From Pseudomonadota bacterium (lineage in GTDB: Bacteria > Pseudomonadota > Alphaproteobacteria > Rhizobiales > Xanthobacteraceae), in assembly GCA_023435725.1 (NCBI GenBank), contig JAEYRD010000035.1:35511-99510 (forward strand): a DNA stretch of 64,000 nucleotides, read 5' to 3'. Positions 33,451 through 42,227 of the stretch are shown piece after piece; the first letter of the stretch is position 1, and the number at the start of each line of letters is the position of its first letter. The notes under the pieces are model-generated. The model searched no databases, had not been told where the DNA came from, and saw only the letters and a program-made list of their open reading frames with translations. Position numbers and translations under genes: made by a program.

Positions 33451-34263
33451 CTAGCTGACGCCATTCCGCTTCAAGATCATCTCCATCGCTTCCGCAAAGC
33501 CGTCCTGCTCATTGCTCGCGGTGACGTGGGTGGCCTGATCCTTGACGTCGTCGGTAGCATTGCCCATGGCGATCGAGACACCGCTGACGCGGAACATCGC
33601 GAGGTCGTTCTGCATGTCGCCGATGGTCGCGACATTGTCGGTCGAAATGCCCAGCCGCCTGGCCATCGCCTCGACGAAGGTGCCCTTGTTGAAACCCGGT
33701 GGGGTGATGTCGAGATAATAGGTCTGCGAGCGCACCGCGGTGGCCTGGCTGCCCAGCGCCTCCTGCATCACTTTCTCGCAGCGTTCGAGCCCGGCCGCGT
33801 CGGCGCTGGCGCCGACGATCTTGCAGGCGCTCGCGAGGTACGGCGAGAAGTCCGTCACGATGGTCGGATCGGCGCGGATCGTGTGCTGCTCGTGCGGAAC
33901 GTATTTGCCGCCCGGGTTATCGATCAGCCATTTGTCGTAGGTGAAGAGCCAGATGTCGACGCCGAACTCGCGCAGGATTTGCAAGGACCGTTCAGCCGCA
34001 CTTGCGGGGATCAGGTGCTGCTCGACCGGCTTCATCTCGGGATCGACGATCGAGGAGCCGTTGAAGGGGCCGACCGGCAGCCAGAGCGCCAGCGGCTCGA
34101 TCAGGAAGCGCATGCCGATCGCGGGGCGGCTCGAGGTGATGGTGAAGCCGATGCCCGCCTTGTGCAGCCGGAGCACCGCGGACTTCGCACCGTCGGTCAG
34201 CGTCTTGTCCCTGGTCAGCAGCGTGCCGTCGACGTCGGAGACCACGAGCGAGATTGGCGTCAT
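33451..34263 (-). CDS. HAD-superfamily phosphatase (Cof/type IIB)
   Basis: The 270-aa protein has motif I SDVDGTLLT (Asp10 nucleophile, Asp12), motif II TSSRP, the Lys in FNKGTF and motif IV GDMQNDLAMF, with a C2B cap as in Cof and sugar-phosphate phosphatases. It probably hydrolyses a sugar phosphate linked to the upstream genes, but the exact substrate is not visible. ATG 34263 overlaps the gluconokinase stop by four bases. Last gene of the tal-pgi operon. Confidence 0.88.
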   Translation of the reverse strand: MTPISLVVSDVDGTLLTRDKTLTDGAKSAVLRLHKAGIGFTITSSRPAIGMRFLIEPLALWLPVGPFNGSSIVDPEMKPVEQHLIPASAAERSLQILREFGVDIWLFTYDKWLIDNPGGKYVPHEQHTIRADPTIVTDFSPYLASACKIVGASADAAGLERCEKVMQEALGSQATAVRSQTYYLDITPPGFNKGTFVEAMARRLGISTDNVATIGDMQNDLAMFRVSGVSIAMGNATDDVKDQATHVTASNEQDGFAEAMEMILKRNGVS

Positions 34264-34832
34264 GGCAGGACCTTGGGTTTGGGGGCCTCAGGTTCGATGG
34301 CCTTGCGTCTGTCGGCAACCAATCTCAATTGCCGCACCACGCCGTCGACGATCGCCTCGACGGATTCGTCGATCGAGACGGTGATCACATGTTCGCTCGC
34401 CTCCGGCGGCTCCAGCGTGTTGAACTGGCTCGTCAGCAGCTCGGGCGGCATGAAATGGCCCTTGCGTTGCGCGAGACGGGCGGCGATCAGTTCCTTGGTG
34501 CCCCTCAGGAAGACGAAGCGGACGTCGTCGCGCCCACGCAGCAGCACGTCACGATAGGTGTGCTTCAGCGCCGAGCAGGCGATGATGACGTGCTCGCCGC
34601 GTCCGCAGACCCGCGCGATCTCGTCGGCGATGGCGTTGAGCCAGGGCCAGCGGTCCTCATCGGTGAGCGGATGACCGGCCCGCATCTTCTCGACGTTGCT
34701 GGCGGGGTGAAAGCTGTCGCCGTCCTCGAAGCGCCAGCCGAGCCGCTCGCCGAGCGCTTCCGCAACTGTGCTCTTACCCGAACCCGACACGCCCATCACG
34801 ATCAACGCACAAGGTGCTTCAACGCCCGCCAC
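34260..34832 (-). CDS. gntK: Gluconokinase (GntK type)
   Basis: It phosphorylates gluconate to 6-phosphogluconate, feeding Gnd or the Entner-Doudoroff pathway. The P-loop is MGVSGSGKST near the N-terminus, followed by DGDSFHPASNVEKMRAGHPL and DEDRWPWLNAIAD, family signatures. GTG 34832 is chosen because GGAGGG lies five bases upstream. The gene then overlaps the end of pgl by 14 bp. At 190 aa it is slightly longer than E. coli GntK. Confidence 0.92.
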   Translation of the reverse strand: MAGVEAPCALIVMGVSGSGKSTVAEALGERLGWRFEDGDSFHPASNVEKMRAGHPLTDEDRWPWLNAIADEIARVCGRGEHVIIACSALKHTYRDVLLRGRDDVRFVFLRGTKELIAARLAQRKGHFMPPELLTSQFNTLEPPEASEHVITVSIDESVEAIVDGVVRQLRLVADRRKAIEPEAPKPKVLP

Positions 34833-35568
34833 GAATTCCCTCCGGAAGCGCGGCCTGGTCGACCAGCCAGACGGTCTCACCATTCGAGCGCGCGCGTAAC
34901 GCCGGCAGATTCTCGCCATTGAGGAGGCGCGTCAAGATCGCCTGCTTGTCGTGCCCGGCAATCTCGAACAGCATTTCGCGGCAGGACGCCAGCGCGGGCA
35001 GGGTGAGCGAGACCCGCGGCACGAAGGGAGCCACATTGGCCGTCGGAACCCCGACGACCCAGCGTCTGGTCTCCTCGATCGCAGGGTAGCCCGGGAAGAG
35101 CGAGGCGGTGTGGCCGTCCGGGCCCGCGCCCATCAAAACCATGTCGAACAGCGGCCGCGCCGGATCGAGGCTTTCGGCGCCGTAAAAGCCCTGCAGTTCG
35201 CGCGCATAGGCATCGGCGCTGCGGTCGGGATTGTCAGTCGTGGTCGGGATCGGGTGGATATGGCCGGACGGCGCATTGCGATCGAGAAAGGTCGCGCGCG
35301 CGACCGCCATGTTGTTGAGGGGATCGCTGTCGGCCACGAAGCGCTCGTCGCCGATGAACCAGTGCACGCGGTCCCACGGGATCTTGCTGCGCCAGGCATC
35401 GCTTCCGAGCAATTGATAGAGCTTCTTCGGGCTGGAGCCGCCGGTCAGGCAGATCGCGATTTGGCCGGGATTGGCGGCGATCCGCGCCGTCATCCGCTCG
35501 GCAGCAGTGTGGGCGAGGGCTTCGGCGTCGGCCGCGACGATCAGCTTCGGCTGGTCGGCCGCGCTCAT
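34819..35568 (-). CDS. pgl: 6-phosphogluconolactonase
   Basis: It hydrolyses 6-phosphogluconolactone, the second oxidative pentose-phosphate step. The 249-aa DevB/SOL-type protein shows ICLTGGSSPKKLYQLL, DRVHWFIGDERFV and the catalytic-region motif MGAGPDGHTASLFPG. ATG 35568 shares its first base with the zwf stop region (TGATG), indicating translational coupling. It is full length. Confidence 0.94.
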   Translation of the reverse strand: MSAADQPKLIVAADAEALAHTAAERMTARIAANPGQIAICLTGGSSPKKLYQLLGSDAWRSKIPWDRVHWFIGDERFVADSDPLNNMAVARATFLDRNAPSGHIHPIPTTTDNPDRSADAYARELQGFYGAESLDPARPLFDMVLMGAGPDGHTASLFPGYPAIEETRRWVVGVPTANVAPFVPRVSLTLPALASCREMLFEIAGHDKQAILTRLLNGENLPALRARSNGETVWLVDQAALPEGIRGGR

Positions 35569-37079
35569 CACGAAAATTTCCGCCAGCTTCGCCCGTCGCG
35601 CCGGAGCAGTTCGTCGGCGCAGGCGGGACCCTCGCTGCCGGCTGGATAGGTCTCGATGCCGTTGGTGCCCGCATTTTTCCAGGCGTCGAGGAACGGCTGC
35701 ACCGCTCGCCATCCGGCCTCTACGCCGTCGGCGCGCTGGAACAGGATGTTGTCGCCGATCATGCAGTCGTAGATCAGCGTCTCGTAGCCGGTGCTTGGAT
35801 CGGCCCGGAAGTAATCGCCGTAGCGGAACTTCATCTCGACGCCGTCGATGGTGACGCTCGGGCCAGGAATCTTGGCGTTAAACTGAAGCTCGATGGTCTC
35901 GGTCGGCGCGATGCCGATGGTCAGGAAGTTCTGCGACAGGCGGTCGACCGCCGTGCCCGAGAACATCGACAGCGGCGCCTGCTTGAACTTGATCGCGACT
36001 TCCGTGCGCTTGTGCGCCAGCGCCTTTCCGGTGCGCAAATAGAAGGGCACGCCGGCCCAGCGCCAATTGTCGATCATCAGCTTCAGCGCGACATAGGTCT
36101 CGGTGGTGCTGCCGGGCTTGACGTCCGCGGTCTTGCGGTAGTCCGGGATCTCGTCGTCGCCGATGCGGCCGGCAAGGTATTGTGCGCGGACGGAGCTTCT
36201 CAGCGCTTCCTCTTCGCTTGGCAACTGGATCGCAGAGAGCACCTCTGCCTTTTCCGAGCGGACCGAATGCGCATCGAAACGGGTCGGCGGCCCCATCGCA
36301 ACCAGCGACATCAGCTGGAACAGATGATTGGGCACCATGTCGCGCAGCGCGCCGGTGGCGTCATAGAAGCCGCCGCGATGGCCGACGCCGAGCTTCTCCT
36401 CTACCGTGATCTGGATGTGGTCGATGTGGTTGCGATTCCAGATCGGCTCGAACATGCCGTTGGCAAAGCGCAGCACCATGATGTTCTGTACCGTCTCCTT
36501 GCCGAGATAGTGATCGATCCGGTAGATCTGGTGCTCTTCCATGATATTGAGGAGTTCGGCGTTCAGTGCGCGCGCCGAGGCGAGATCGGTGCCGAACGGT
36601 TTTTCGATCACCAGCCGCCGCCAGGCGCCGTTCTCCTGCATCAGTCCGGTGCGGCCGAGCTCGCGCGCGGTCGGTGCGAATGCGGCCGGCGGGGTCGCGA
36701 GGTAGAACAAGCGGTTGCCGCCGGTGCCTCGCGAGCATTCCAGCGAATCCAGATGCTCGCGCAAGCGGTCGAAGGACGGCGGGTCCCTCGGGTCAGCCTC
36801 GACGAAGGAGACGCATTGCAGGAGCTGCCGGGCGACGACGTCGTCCACGGGGCGCGTCGCGAATTCGCGCAGGCCCTTCATCAGGCTGTCGCGCAGCTCG
36901 TGATCCGACTGGCCCTTGCGGGCCACGCCGACGACGCAGAACTTTTCGGGCAGCAGGTTTTCGGCGGCGAGATTGTAGAGCGACGGGATCACGAGGCGGT
37001 GAGTGAGGTCGCCGGTGACGCCGAAGATGACGAAGGCGCAATTTTCGGGCTTGCGCTGCGGCTGCGGGTCTTTGGTCAC
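35568..37079 (-). CDS. zwf: Glucose-6-phosphate dehydrogenase
   Basis: It oxidises glucose 6-phosphate to 6-phosphogluconolactone with NADP+ or NAD+. The 503-aa protein has the nucleotide-binding GVTGDLTHRLVIPSLYNLA, the VIEKPFGTD segment and the substrate-binding active-site motif RIDHYLGKE. GTG 37079 is used because a GAAGG sequence lies nine bases upstream and the upstream frame runs into a repeat. It lies within the tal-pgi/gnd/zwf/pgl/gntK operon. Confidence 0.95.
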   Translation of the reverse strand: MTKDPQPQRKPENCAFVIFGVTGDLTHRLVIPSLYNLAAENLLPEKFCVVGVARKGQSDHELRDSLMKGLREFATRPVDDVVARQLLQCVSFVEADPRDPPSFDRLREHLDSLECSRGTGGNRLFYLATPPAAFAPTARELGRTGLMQENGAWRRLVIEKPFGTDLASARALNAELLNIMEEHQIYRIDHYLGKETVQNIMVLRFANGMFEPIWNRNHIDHIQITVEEKLGVGHRGGFYDATGALRDMVPNHLFQLMSLVAMGPPTRFDAHSVRSEKAEVLSAIQLPSEEEALRSSVRAQYLAGRIGDDEIPDYRKTADVKPGSTTETYVALKLMIDNWRWAGVPFYLRTGKALAHKRTEVAIKFKQAPLSMFSGTAVDRLSQNFLTIGIAPTETIELQFNAKIPGPSVTIDGVEMKFRYGDYFRADPSTGYETLIYDCMIGDNILFQRADGVEAGWRAVQPFLDAWKNAGTNGIETYPAGSEGPACADELLRRDGRSWRKFS

Positions 37080-37080
37080 G

Positions 37081-37131
37081 AATAGTTGGCCTTCGCTTGG
37101 TTGGCTCTCACTTGGGCTTTTATTTGGGCTT
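37081..37131 (-). repeat. 12-bp tandem repeat spanning the gnd stop codon
   Basis: On the minus strand AAGCCCAAATAA (37131-37120, ending in the gnd stop TAA) is directly followed by AAGCCCAAGTGA (37119-37108), so a second in-frame stop is repeated. Two weaker units (GAGCCAACCAAGC and GAAGGCCAACTATT) follow, and the last supplies the zwf ribosome-binding sequence. Confidence 0.75.
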
Positions 37132-38118
37132 CGCCGCGCCCGGCTGCTTCGGCTCCTTGTGGCCGCCAAAACCCGCGCGCATCGCGGAAAGAATCTTTTC
37201 GGCGAAGGTGTGTTCCTTGCGGGAACGGAAACGTGTGTAGAGCGCAGCGGTCAGGACTTCGGCCGGGACTGCTTCGTCTATTGCCGCGTTTACGGTCCAG
37301 CGTCCTTCGCCGGAATCCTCGACGAAGCCGGAATATTCCGACAGCGCCGGGCTGTCGGCGAGCGCGGTCGAGGTGAGGTCGAGCAGCCAGGACGGGATCA
37401 CGCTGCCGCGCCGCCAGACCTCGGCGATGTCGGCGAGATCGAAATCGTAGCGATGGTCCGCGGGCAGCGCCTCGATGTTGGCGTTCTTGAGAATGTCGAA
37501 GCCTTCGGCATAGGCCTGCATCAGGCCGTATTCGATGCCGTTGTGGATCATCTTGACGAAGTGGCCGGCGCCGACCGGACCGGCATGGATGTAACCCTGC
37601 TCGATGCGGGGATCGCGCCCCTCGCGTCCTTCCGTGCGCGGAATGTCGCCGGCGCCGGGCGCGAGCGCGGCGAAGATCGGATCGAGCCGGTCGACCACCT
37701 GCTTCTCGCCGCCGATCATCATGCAGTAGCCGCGGTCGAGCCCCCAGACGCCGCCTGAGGTGCCGACGTCGACATAATGGATGCCGCGCTCTTTGAGCGC
37801 CTTGCCCCGGCGGACGTCGTCCTGCCAGAAGGTGTTGCCGCCGTCGATGATGACGTCGCCGGCCTGCATCACGCCAGCGATCGTGTCGATCGTCGTCTCG
37901 GTGATGCGTCCCGCAGGCAGCATCACCCAGGCGGAGCGCGGCCGCTCCAGCTTTGCGACGAAGTCTTCCAGCGTCGCCGAGCCCTGTGCGCCGTCTGCGG
38001 CGAGGCCCGCAACGGCCTTGGCGTCCTTGTCGTAGACCACGGTCGAATGACCGTGGCGCATCAGGCGGCGAACGATGTTGCCGCCCATCCGGCCGAGGCC
38101 GATCATGCCGAGTTGCAT
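37120..38118 (-). CDS. gnd: 6-phosphogluconate dehydrogenase (short, GndA/YqeC type)
   Basis: It oxidatively decarboxylates 6-phosphogluconate to ribulose 5-phosphate. The N-terminal Rossmann motif GLGRMGGNIVRRL is followed by DGGNTFWQDD, VGTSGGVWGLDRGYCMMIGG and the catalytic KMIHNGIEYGLMQ. At 332 aa it is the short decarboxylating form, often NAD-linked, rather than the 470-aa NADP form. ATG 38118 lies 12 bp after tal-pgi. Confidence 0.94.
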   Translation of the reverse strand: MQLGMIGLGRMGGNIVRRLMRHGHSTVVYDKDAKAVAGLAADGAQGSATLEDFVAKLERPRSAWVMLPAGRITETTIDTIAGVMQAGDVIIDGGNTFWQDDVRRGKALKERGIHYVDVGTSGGVWGLDRGYCMMIGGEKQVVDRLDPIFAALAPGAGDIPRTEGREGRDPRIEQGYIHAGPVGAGHFVKMIHNGIEYGLMQAYAEGFDILKNANIEALPADHRYDFDLADIAEVWRRGSVIPSWLLDLTSTALADSPALSEYSGFVEDSGEGRWTVNAAIDEAVPAEVLTAALYTRFRSRKEHTFAEKILSAMRAGFGGHKEPKQPGAAKPK

Positions 38119-38130
38119 GGAGATGTTCCC

Positions 38131-40980
38131 TTAATTCAGCGCGTCCGTGAGCGCGGCGTTGAGCGCCGCAAGACCTTTCTTGAGCCCGCCCTTCAGATGG
38201 ACCCGCAGCGCGCGCCGCCCACGCTCGGTGAGCACGTCGAAATCGCCGCGCGCCTGCGCCGCCTTGATGATTCCAAAGCTCGCCTTCTGGCCCGGCACGG
38301 CCAAGTCTTTGGCATCGTCGGCCGTGATCTGGAGGAACACGCCGCTGTCGGGGCCGCCCTTGTAGGCCTGCCCGGTCGAGTGCAGGAAGCGCGGGCCGAA
38401 CTCGGCGCAGGTCGCGACATGCCGCTTCTCGCGCACTTCGAGCCGCATTGTCTGGAGTGCGTCGATGGTAGCCTTGTCGCGCGCAATGTAGCCGAGCAGG
38501 GCGACATAGTCGCCATGGCCCGAGCGCGAGAGATGCGCCTTCAACCATGAGGTGAGGTCGCCGTTGGCGCCGGCCGCGCGCAGCGCCGTGGCGTTGGCTT
38601 CGTCGGTGTAGAGATCGGCTTCATCCGTGCTGATCACCGGCCGCTCCGCCGGCAGTGCGCCGGTCTTCTCGAACGACGCGGTAAGCTCGCGGGTCTTGAT
38701 CTTGGCCGCTTCCACGTCCGGCTGGTCGAACGGGTTGATGCCGAGGATGCTGCCGGCCACCGCCGTCGCCATTTCGAAGCGGAAGAACTCCTGGCCGAGA
38801 TGGTCGATCGATTTCATGACGATGCGCACCACGGGATGGCCAGCCGCTTCGATCGCGGCAAGCTTCGAATCATGTGCGGCGTCTGCCTCGCCTTCGGTGC
38901 GGATGTCGATGAAGAGGCGGTCGTTGCCGTAGACCGAGGGATCGCCAAGCGGCTCGCCGGCGATCGGGATCAGGCCCTTGCCCTCCTTGCCGGTCGATTC
39001 TGCGATGAGCTGCTCGGCCCATGCGCCGAAATCGGCGATCTTGTTCGACGACAGGATCGTCACCTTGTCGCGGCCTTCGAGGCCGGCGAGACCCATGGCA
39101 AGACCGAGCTGGACGCCGGGGTTCTCATTCGGCGGCACGTCCGGTCCGCAGGAGCGGGCCATCGCAAGCGCGTGCCTGATGAAGGTCTTGACGTCGATGC
39201 CCGCGGTTGCCGCCGGCACCAGGCCGAACGGCGAGAGCACCGAGTAGCGTCCGCCGATCGACGGCTCGCCATGGAAGACGCGGGCGTAGTTGAGACGCCT
39301 GGCCGCCTTCTCCAGCGACGAGCCGGGATCGGTGACCGCGATGAAGCGATGGCCGGTCTTCACCTTCGGCCCGACCGCCTGCGCGACGCGTTCATGGAAA
39401 TAATCCTTCATCGCGTTCGGCTCGGTGGTGCCGCCGGACTTGCTGGACACGATGAACACGGTGTTGGCGATGTCGATCTTGGCTTCCATCGCTCGCACCT
39501 GGGCCGGATCGGTCGAATCCAGCACGTGCAGCTTCGGGAAGCCGGACTTCCGCGCGAACGTCTCGGCCAGCACTTCGGGCCCGAGGCTGGATCCGCCCAT
39601 GCCGAGCACGACGGCGTCGGAGAATTTCTGGCCCTTCACGCGGCTCGCATAGTCCTCATAGTCGGCAACGTCGGCCTTCGCCGCGCTGTCGAGCCAGCCG
39701 AGCCATTTGTCCTCGTCCGCGCCGGTCCAGACCGATTTGTCGCGCTGCCACAGCCTGCGGATCCTTGCGGACGCGCGCCATTCCTCGGTACTCTTGGCCA
39801 CGGTCTTGCCGAGCCCGTCGCCAAGCGAGAGTTGCTGGCGGTCCAGCGCAGGTCCGAGCACGGTCGCGCGCTTGTGGGCGACGGCGCCATAGAGCTTGTC
39901 GGCGGCGTCGGCGAACTGCTTGACCCCGTCCTTGACGAGCTCCTCGGTGATGGCGTCGAGCGAGACGCCCGAGCTCTCCAGCTCCTCCAGCACGCGCGCG
40001 GCGTCATCGATATTCTCTTCCAGGCTGTCGCGCGGCTTGCCGTGGTCGCGGAACGCATCCAGCGTTGCCGGAGGCACGGTGTTGATGGTGTCGGGGCCGA
40101 TCAGCTCTTCGACGTAGAGGACATCGCTGTAGTCCTTGTTCTTGGTGCCGGTGGATGCCCACAGCATGCGCTGCGGCTTGGCCCCCTTGGCGGCGAGCTT
40201 CTCCCAGCGCGGGCCGGAGAACAGGCGCTTGTAGTCCTGGTAGGCGAGCTTGGCGTTGGCGATCGCGACCTTGCCCTTGAGCGCGGCGAGCCGTTCCTTC
40301 TCGCTGGGGTCGTTGGCGCGGGCTATCTTCTCGTCGAGTTGCTTGTCGACCATCGTGTCGATGCGGCTGACGAAGAAGCTCGCCACGCTGGCCACATGCG
40401 ACGGGTCGCCGCCGCCTGCGACGTATTTCTCCAGGCCCGCGAGATAGGCCTCGGCGACCTGGAGATAGACGGCCTTCGAGAACAGCAGCGTGATGTTGAT
40501 GCTGATGCCATCGCCGATGAGCTGCTCGATCGCCGGCAGGCCCTCCGGCGTCGCCGGGACCTTCACCATCAGGTTCTTGCGATTGACGTCCTTCCAGAGC
40601 CGCCGCGCCTCGGCCACCGTGCCGGCGGTATCCATCGCGAGATAGGGCGAGACTTCGAGACTGACATAGCCGTCGCCTCCCTTGAGGCGGTCATAGACCG
40701 GGCGGAGCACGTCGGCGGCGTTCTGGATGTCCTCGACTGCGACGGCCTCGAACAGGTCGGCCACGGTCCGGTCGCCGCGCTTCAGCGCCTTGCCGATCGG
40801 TGCGTCGTATTCGTCGGAACTGCCGATCGCCTTCTCGAAGATCGACGGATTGGAGGTGACGCCCTTGACGCCATCGGTGTCGATCAGCCGCTTCAGGTCA
40901 CCCTTGGCGATGAACCCACGGGCCAGGAAGTCCAGCCAGACGGCTTGTCCGTGATTTTCCAGTTCTTTGACGGGATTCAT
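38131..40980 (-). CDS. tal-pgi: Bifunctional transaldolase/glucose-6-phosphate isomerase
   Basis: The 949-aa fusion has an N-terminal transaldolase (about 1-370) with GVTSNPSIFEKAI and the Schiff-base lysine in NLMVKVPATPEG. The C-terminal phosphoglucose isomerase (about 400-949) has GMGGSSLGPEVL and SSKSGGTTEPNAM. It links the non-oxidative pentose-phosphate branch with glucose/fructose 6-phosphate exchange. Such fusions are known in alphaproteobacteria and cyanobacteria. First gene of a six-gene operon. ATG 40980. Confidence 0.95.
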   Translation of the reverse strand: MNPVKELENHGQAVWLDFLARGFIAKGDLKRLIDTDGVKGVTSNPSIFEKAIGSSDEYDAPIGKALKRGDRTVADLFEAVAVEDIQNAADVLRPVYDRLKGGDGYVSLEVSPYLAMDTAGTVAEARRLWKDVNRKNLMVKVPATPEGLPAIEQLIGDGISINITLLFSKAVYLQVAEAYLAGLEKYVAGGGDPSHVASVASFFVSRIDTMVDKQLDEKIARANDPSEKERLAALKGKVAIANAKLAYQDYKRLFSGPRWEKLAAKGAKPQRMLWASTGTKNKDYSDVLYVEELIGPDTINTVPPATLDAFRDHGKPRDSLEENIDDAARVLEELESSGVSLDAITEELVKDGVKQFADAADKLYGAVAHKRATVLGPALDRQQLSLGDGLGKTVAKSTEEWRASARIRRLWQRDKSVWTGADEDKWLGWLDSAAKADVADYEDYASRVKGQKFSDAVVLGMGGSSLGPEVLAETFARKSGFPKLHVLDSTDPAQVRAMEAKIDIANTVFIVSSKSGGTTEPNAMKDYFHERVAQAVGPKVKTGHRFIAVTDPGSSLEKAARRLNYARVFHGEPSIGGRYSVLSPFGLVPAATAGIDVKTFIRHALAMARSCGPDVPPNENPGVQLGLAMGLAGLEGRDKVTILSSNKIADFGAWAEQLIAESTGKEGKGLIPIAGEPLGDPSVYGNDRLFIDIRTEGEADAAHDSKLAAIEAAGHPVVRIVMKSIDHLGQEFFRFEMATAVAGSILGINPFDQPDVEAAKIKTRELTASFEKTGALPAERPVISTDEADLYTDEANATALRAAGANGDLTSWLKAHLSRSGHGDYVALLGYIARDKATIDALQTMRLEVREKRHVATCAEFGPRFLHSTGQAYKGGPDSGVFLQITADDAKDLAVPGQKASFGIIKAAQARGDFDVLTERGRRALRVHLKGGLKKGLAALNAALTDALN

Positions 40981-41078
40981 GATGCTTATTTATCTCCAAG
41001 CCTCCGGGCGAGGGGTTTCCGCGCCCGTCCTGACGCGCTAATCTCTAGCTTACCTGCTCCCGGGAGGGAACCAATCAA

Positions 41079-41097
41079 GGGTATGGGCGTCATACCC
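41079..41097. promoter_or_regulatory. Inverted repeat upstream of tal-pgi
   Basis: GGGTATG (41079-41085) and CATACCC (41091-41097) form perfect 7-bp arms around five bases, about 100 bp before the tal-pgi start and 212 bp before the next plus-strand gene. It could be an operator; the regulator is unknown. The remainder of the 328-bp gap (40981-41308) shows nothing else convincing. Confidence 0.3.
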
Positions 41098-41308
41098 TCA
41101 AGTGTAACGCCGTTGCGATCATGGCGATCCAGGCGGGAGTGGCGGCGCTACGTAAAAATCGTCGGCTGGAAGGTTTGGCCGAGGTCTCGTTGCCTAACGT
41201 CGGCCGTTTTGTCGTGTCAGCTAGTGAGTGCGCGGGCTGTCATCAGCGGGTTATGGTCCGCCTGATACGTGGTGACTTGGTCGCGAATGGCCATGCTTGG
41301 GGGAAAGC

Positions 41309-41929
41309 ATGCACACACATCGTGACGGCCCGATCCTCGCCGTCGCTGGCAGCCCGCAATCGTCCGCACCGGACGTATGCGTCGACGCCACCCACGATCT
41401 CGAAATCAATCCATGTAGGACCTCTCTGCGGCTGCTGGTCGCGGCGGGCTTCGCGATGACGCTGCTGAGTGCAAGCCTTGCCTTCGATTTGTGGGAGGGG
41501 CTCGGCAACTACGATACGACGGTCGGCTATGCCGGCGTCGTGGTGTTCGCCCTGTTAACCGGCCGGCTGATCTGGATGCTGCCCGCTGAACGGGGGCCGG
41601 TGGTGATCGTCACTCCTTACGGCATCCGTGATCTCCGCATCGGCAATGAATTTCTGTTGTGGGACTCGATTGCGGAGATTTCGGCTGAAGACGACCGCGG
41701 GCACAAGGTGATCGTGCTAACGCCCACTCCGGCTTTGCTGCGTCAGCTCACCTGCATCCGCGCCGCCTCGCGCGGCGTGCAGGCCGATCGCATCCGCATT
41801 CGGTTCGAGGGACTGGCGACCGATTTTGACACATTGCTGCGCGCATGCCGCGACTGCCATGCTGCACACACTGCATTGCAGCAGGAAGATGAACGCGGCA
41901 CGCAAGGCTTCGCCGTACAAGCGTCATAA
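41309..41929 (+). CDS. STM3941-like membrane protein
   Basis: The 206-aa protein has two membrane helices (LRLLVAAGFAMTLLSASLAF and GYAGVVVFALLTGRLIWMLP) followed by a soluble domain with PVVIVTPYGIRDLRIGNEFL and LLWDSIAEISAED, a pleckstrin-homology-like beta pattern. A clear paralogue lies at 50011-50601 (VVFISRVGIRDARLADETIA at the same place). ATG 41309 follows a GGGGGAAAGC sequence. Function is unknown; the family name is from memory. Confidence 0.6.
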   Translation: MHTHRDGPILAVAGSPQSSAPDVCVDATHDLEINPCRTSLRLLVAAGFAMTLLSASLAFDLWEGLGNYDTTVGYAGVVVFALLTGRLIWMLPAERGPVVIVTPYGIRDLRIGNEFLLWDSIAEISAEDDRGHKVIVLTPTPALLRQLTCIRAASRGVQADRIRIRFEGLATDFDTLLRACRDCHAAHTALQQEDERGTQGFAVQAS

Positions 41930-42053
41930 GTTTGCCGCCTGCAGGTCGCTATGCTGCAGTGCCGGATGGACGCCGTCTCCGGTATTGCCCGGATGTTGCG
42001 ACCAAGTGACATTTTCTGGAAATGAGCGAAGATAGATATAGATTCGCACAAAT

Positions 42054-42071
42054 AACAGGCATGTGCCTGTT
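42054..42071. promoter_or_regulatory. Perfect 8-bp-arm palindrome upstream of prkA
   Basis: AACAGGCA and TGCCTGTT flank a two-base centre, 156 bp before prkA. The symmetry and length suit a dimeric regulator; the form is lux-box-like, but I cannot name the regulator. It lacks a T-run, so a terminator for the preceding gene is less likely. The rest of 41930-42227 holds only the EcfG-like promoter. Confidence 0.4.
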
Positions 42072-42167
42072 CGTAACTCAACGAGTGCCTACGTTGTGCA
42101 TTGCGTCGAGTTGGCACCAGGGTGTCCAATGATGGTCATGTGCTCACGCTGATTCGTAGCGGCCTGA

Positions 42168-42193
42168 GGAACGGTCCAGTAACTGCTTTCGTT
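42168..42193 (+). promoter_or_regulatory. EcfG-type promoter of prkA-yeaH-spoVR
   Basis: GGAAC (42168-42172), 17 bases, then CGTT (42190-42193): an exact match to the alphaproteobacterial general-stress sigma (EcfG/RpoE2) consensus, 34 bp before the prkA start. It implies induction of the trio by general stress or starvation. Confidence 0.65.
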
Positions 42194-42227
42194 TCAGCTT
42201 GTAGCGGAACTCACGCGGAGAGGGATC

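Noticed and set aside
41067..41091. GGAAC-N16-CGTC as a stress promoter for the gene at 41309
   Set aside because: The -10 part ends in GTC instead of GTT, and the element is over 200 bp from the gene.
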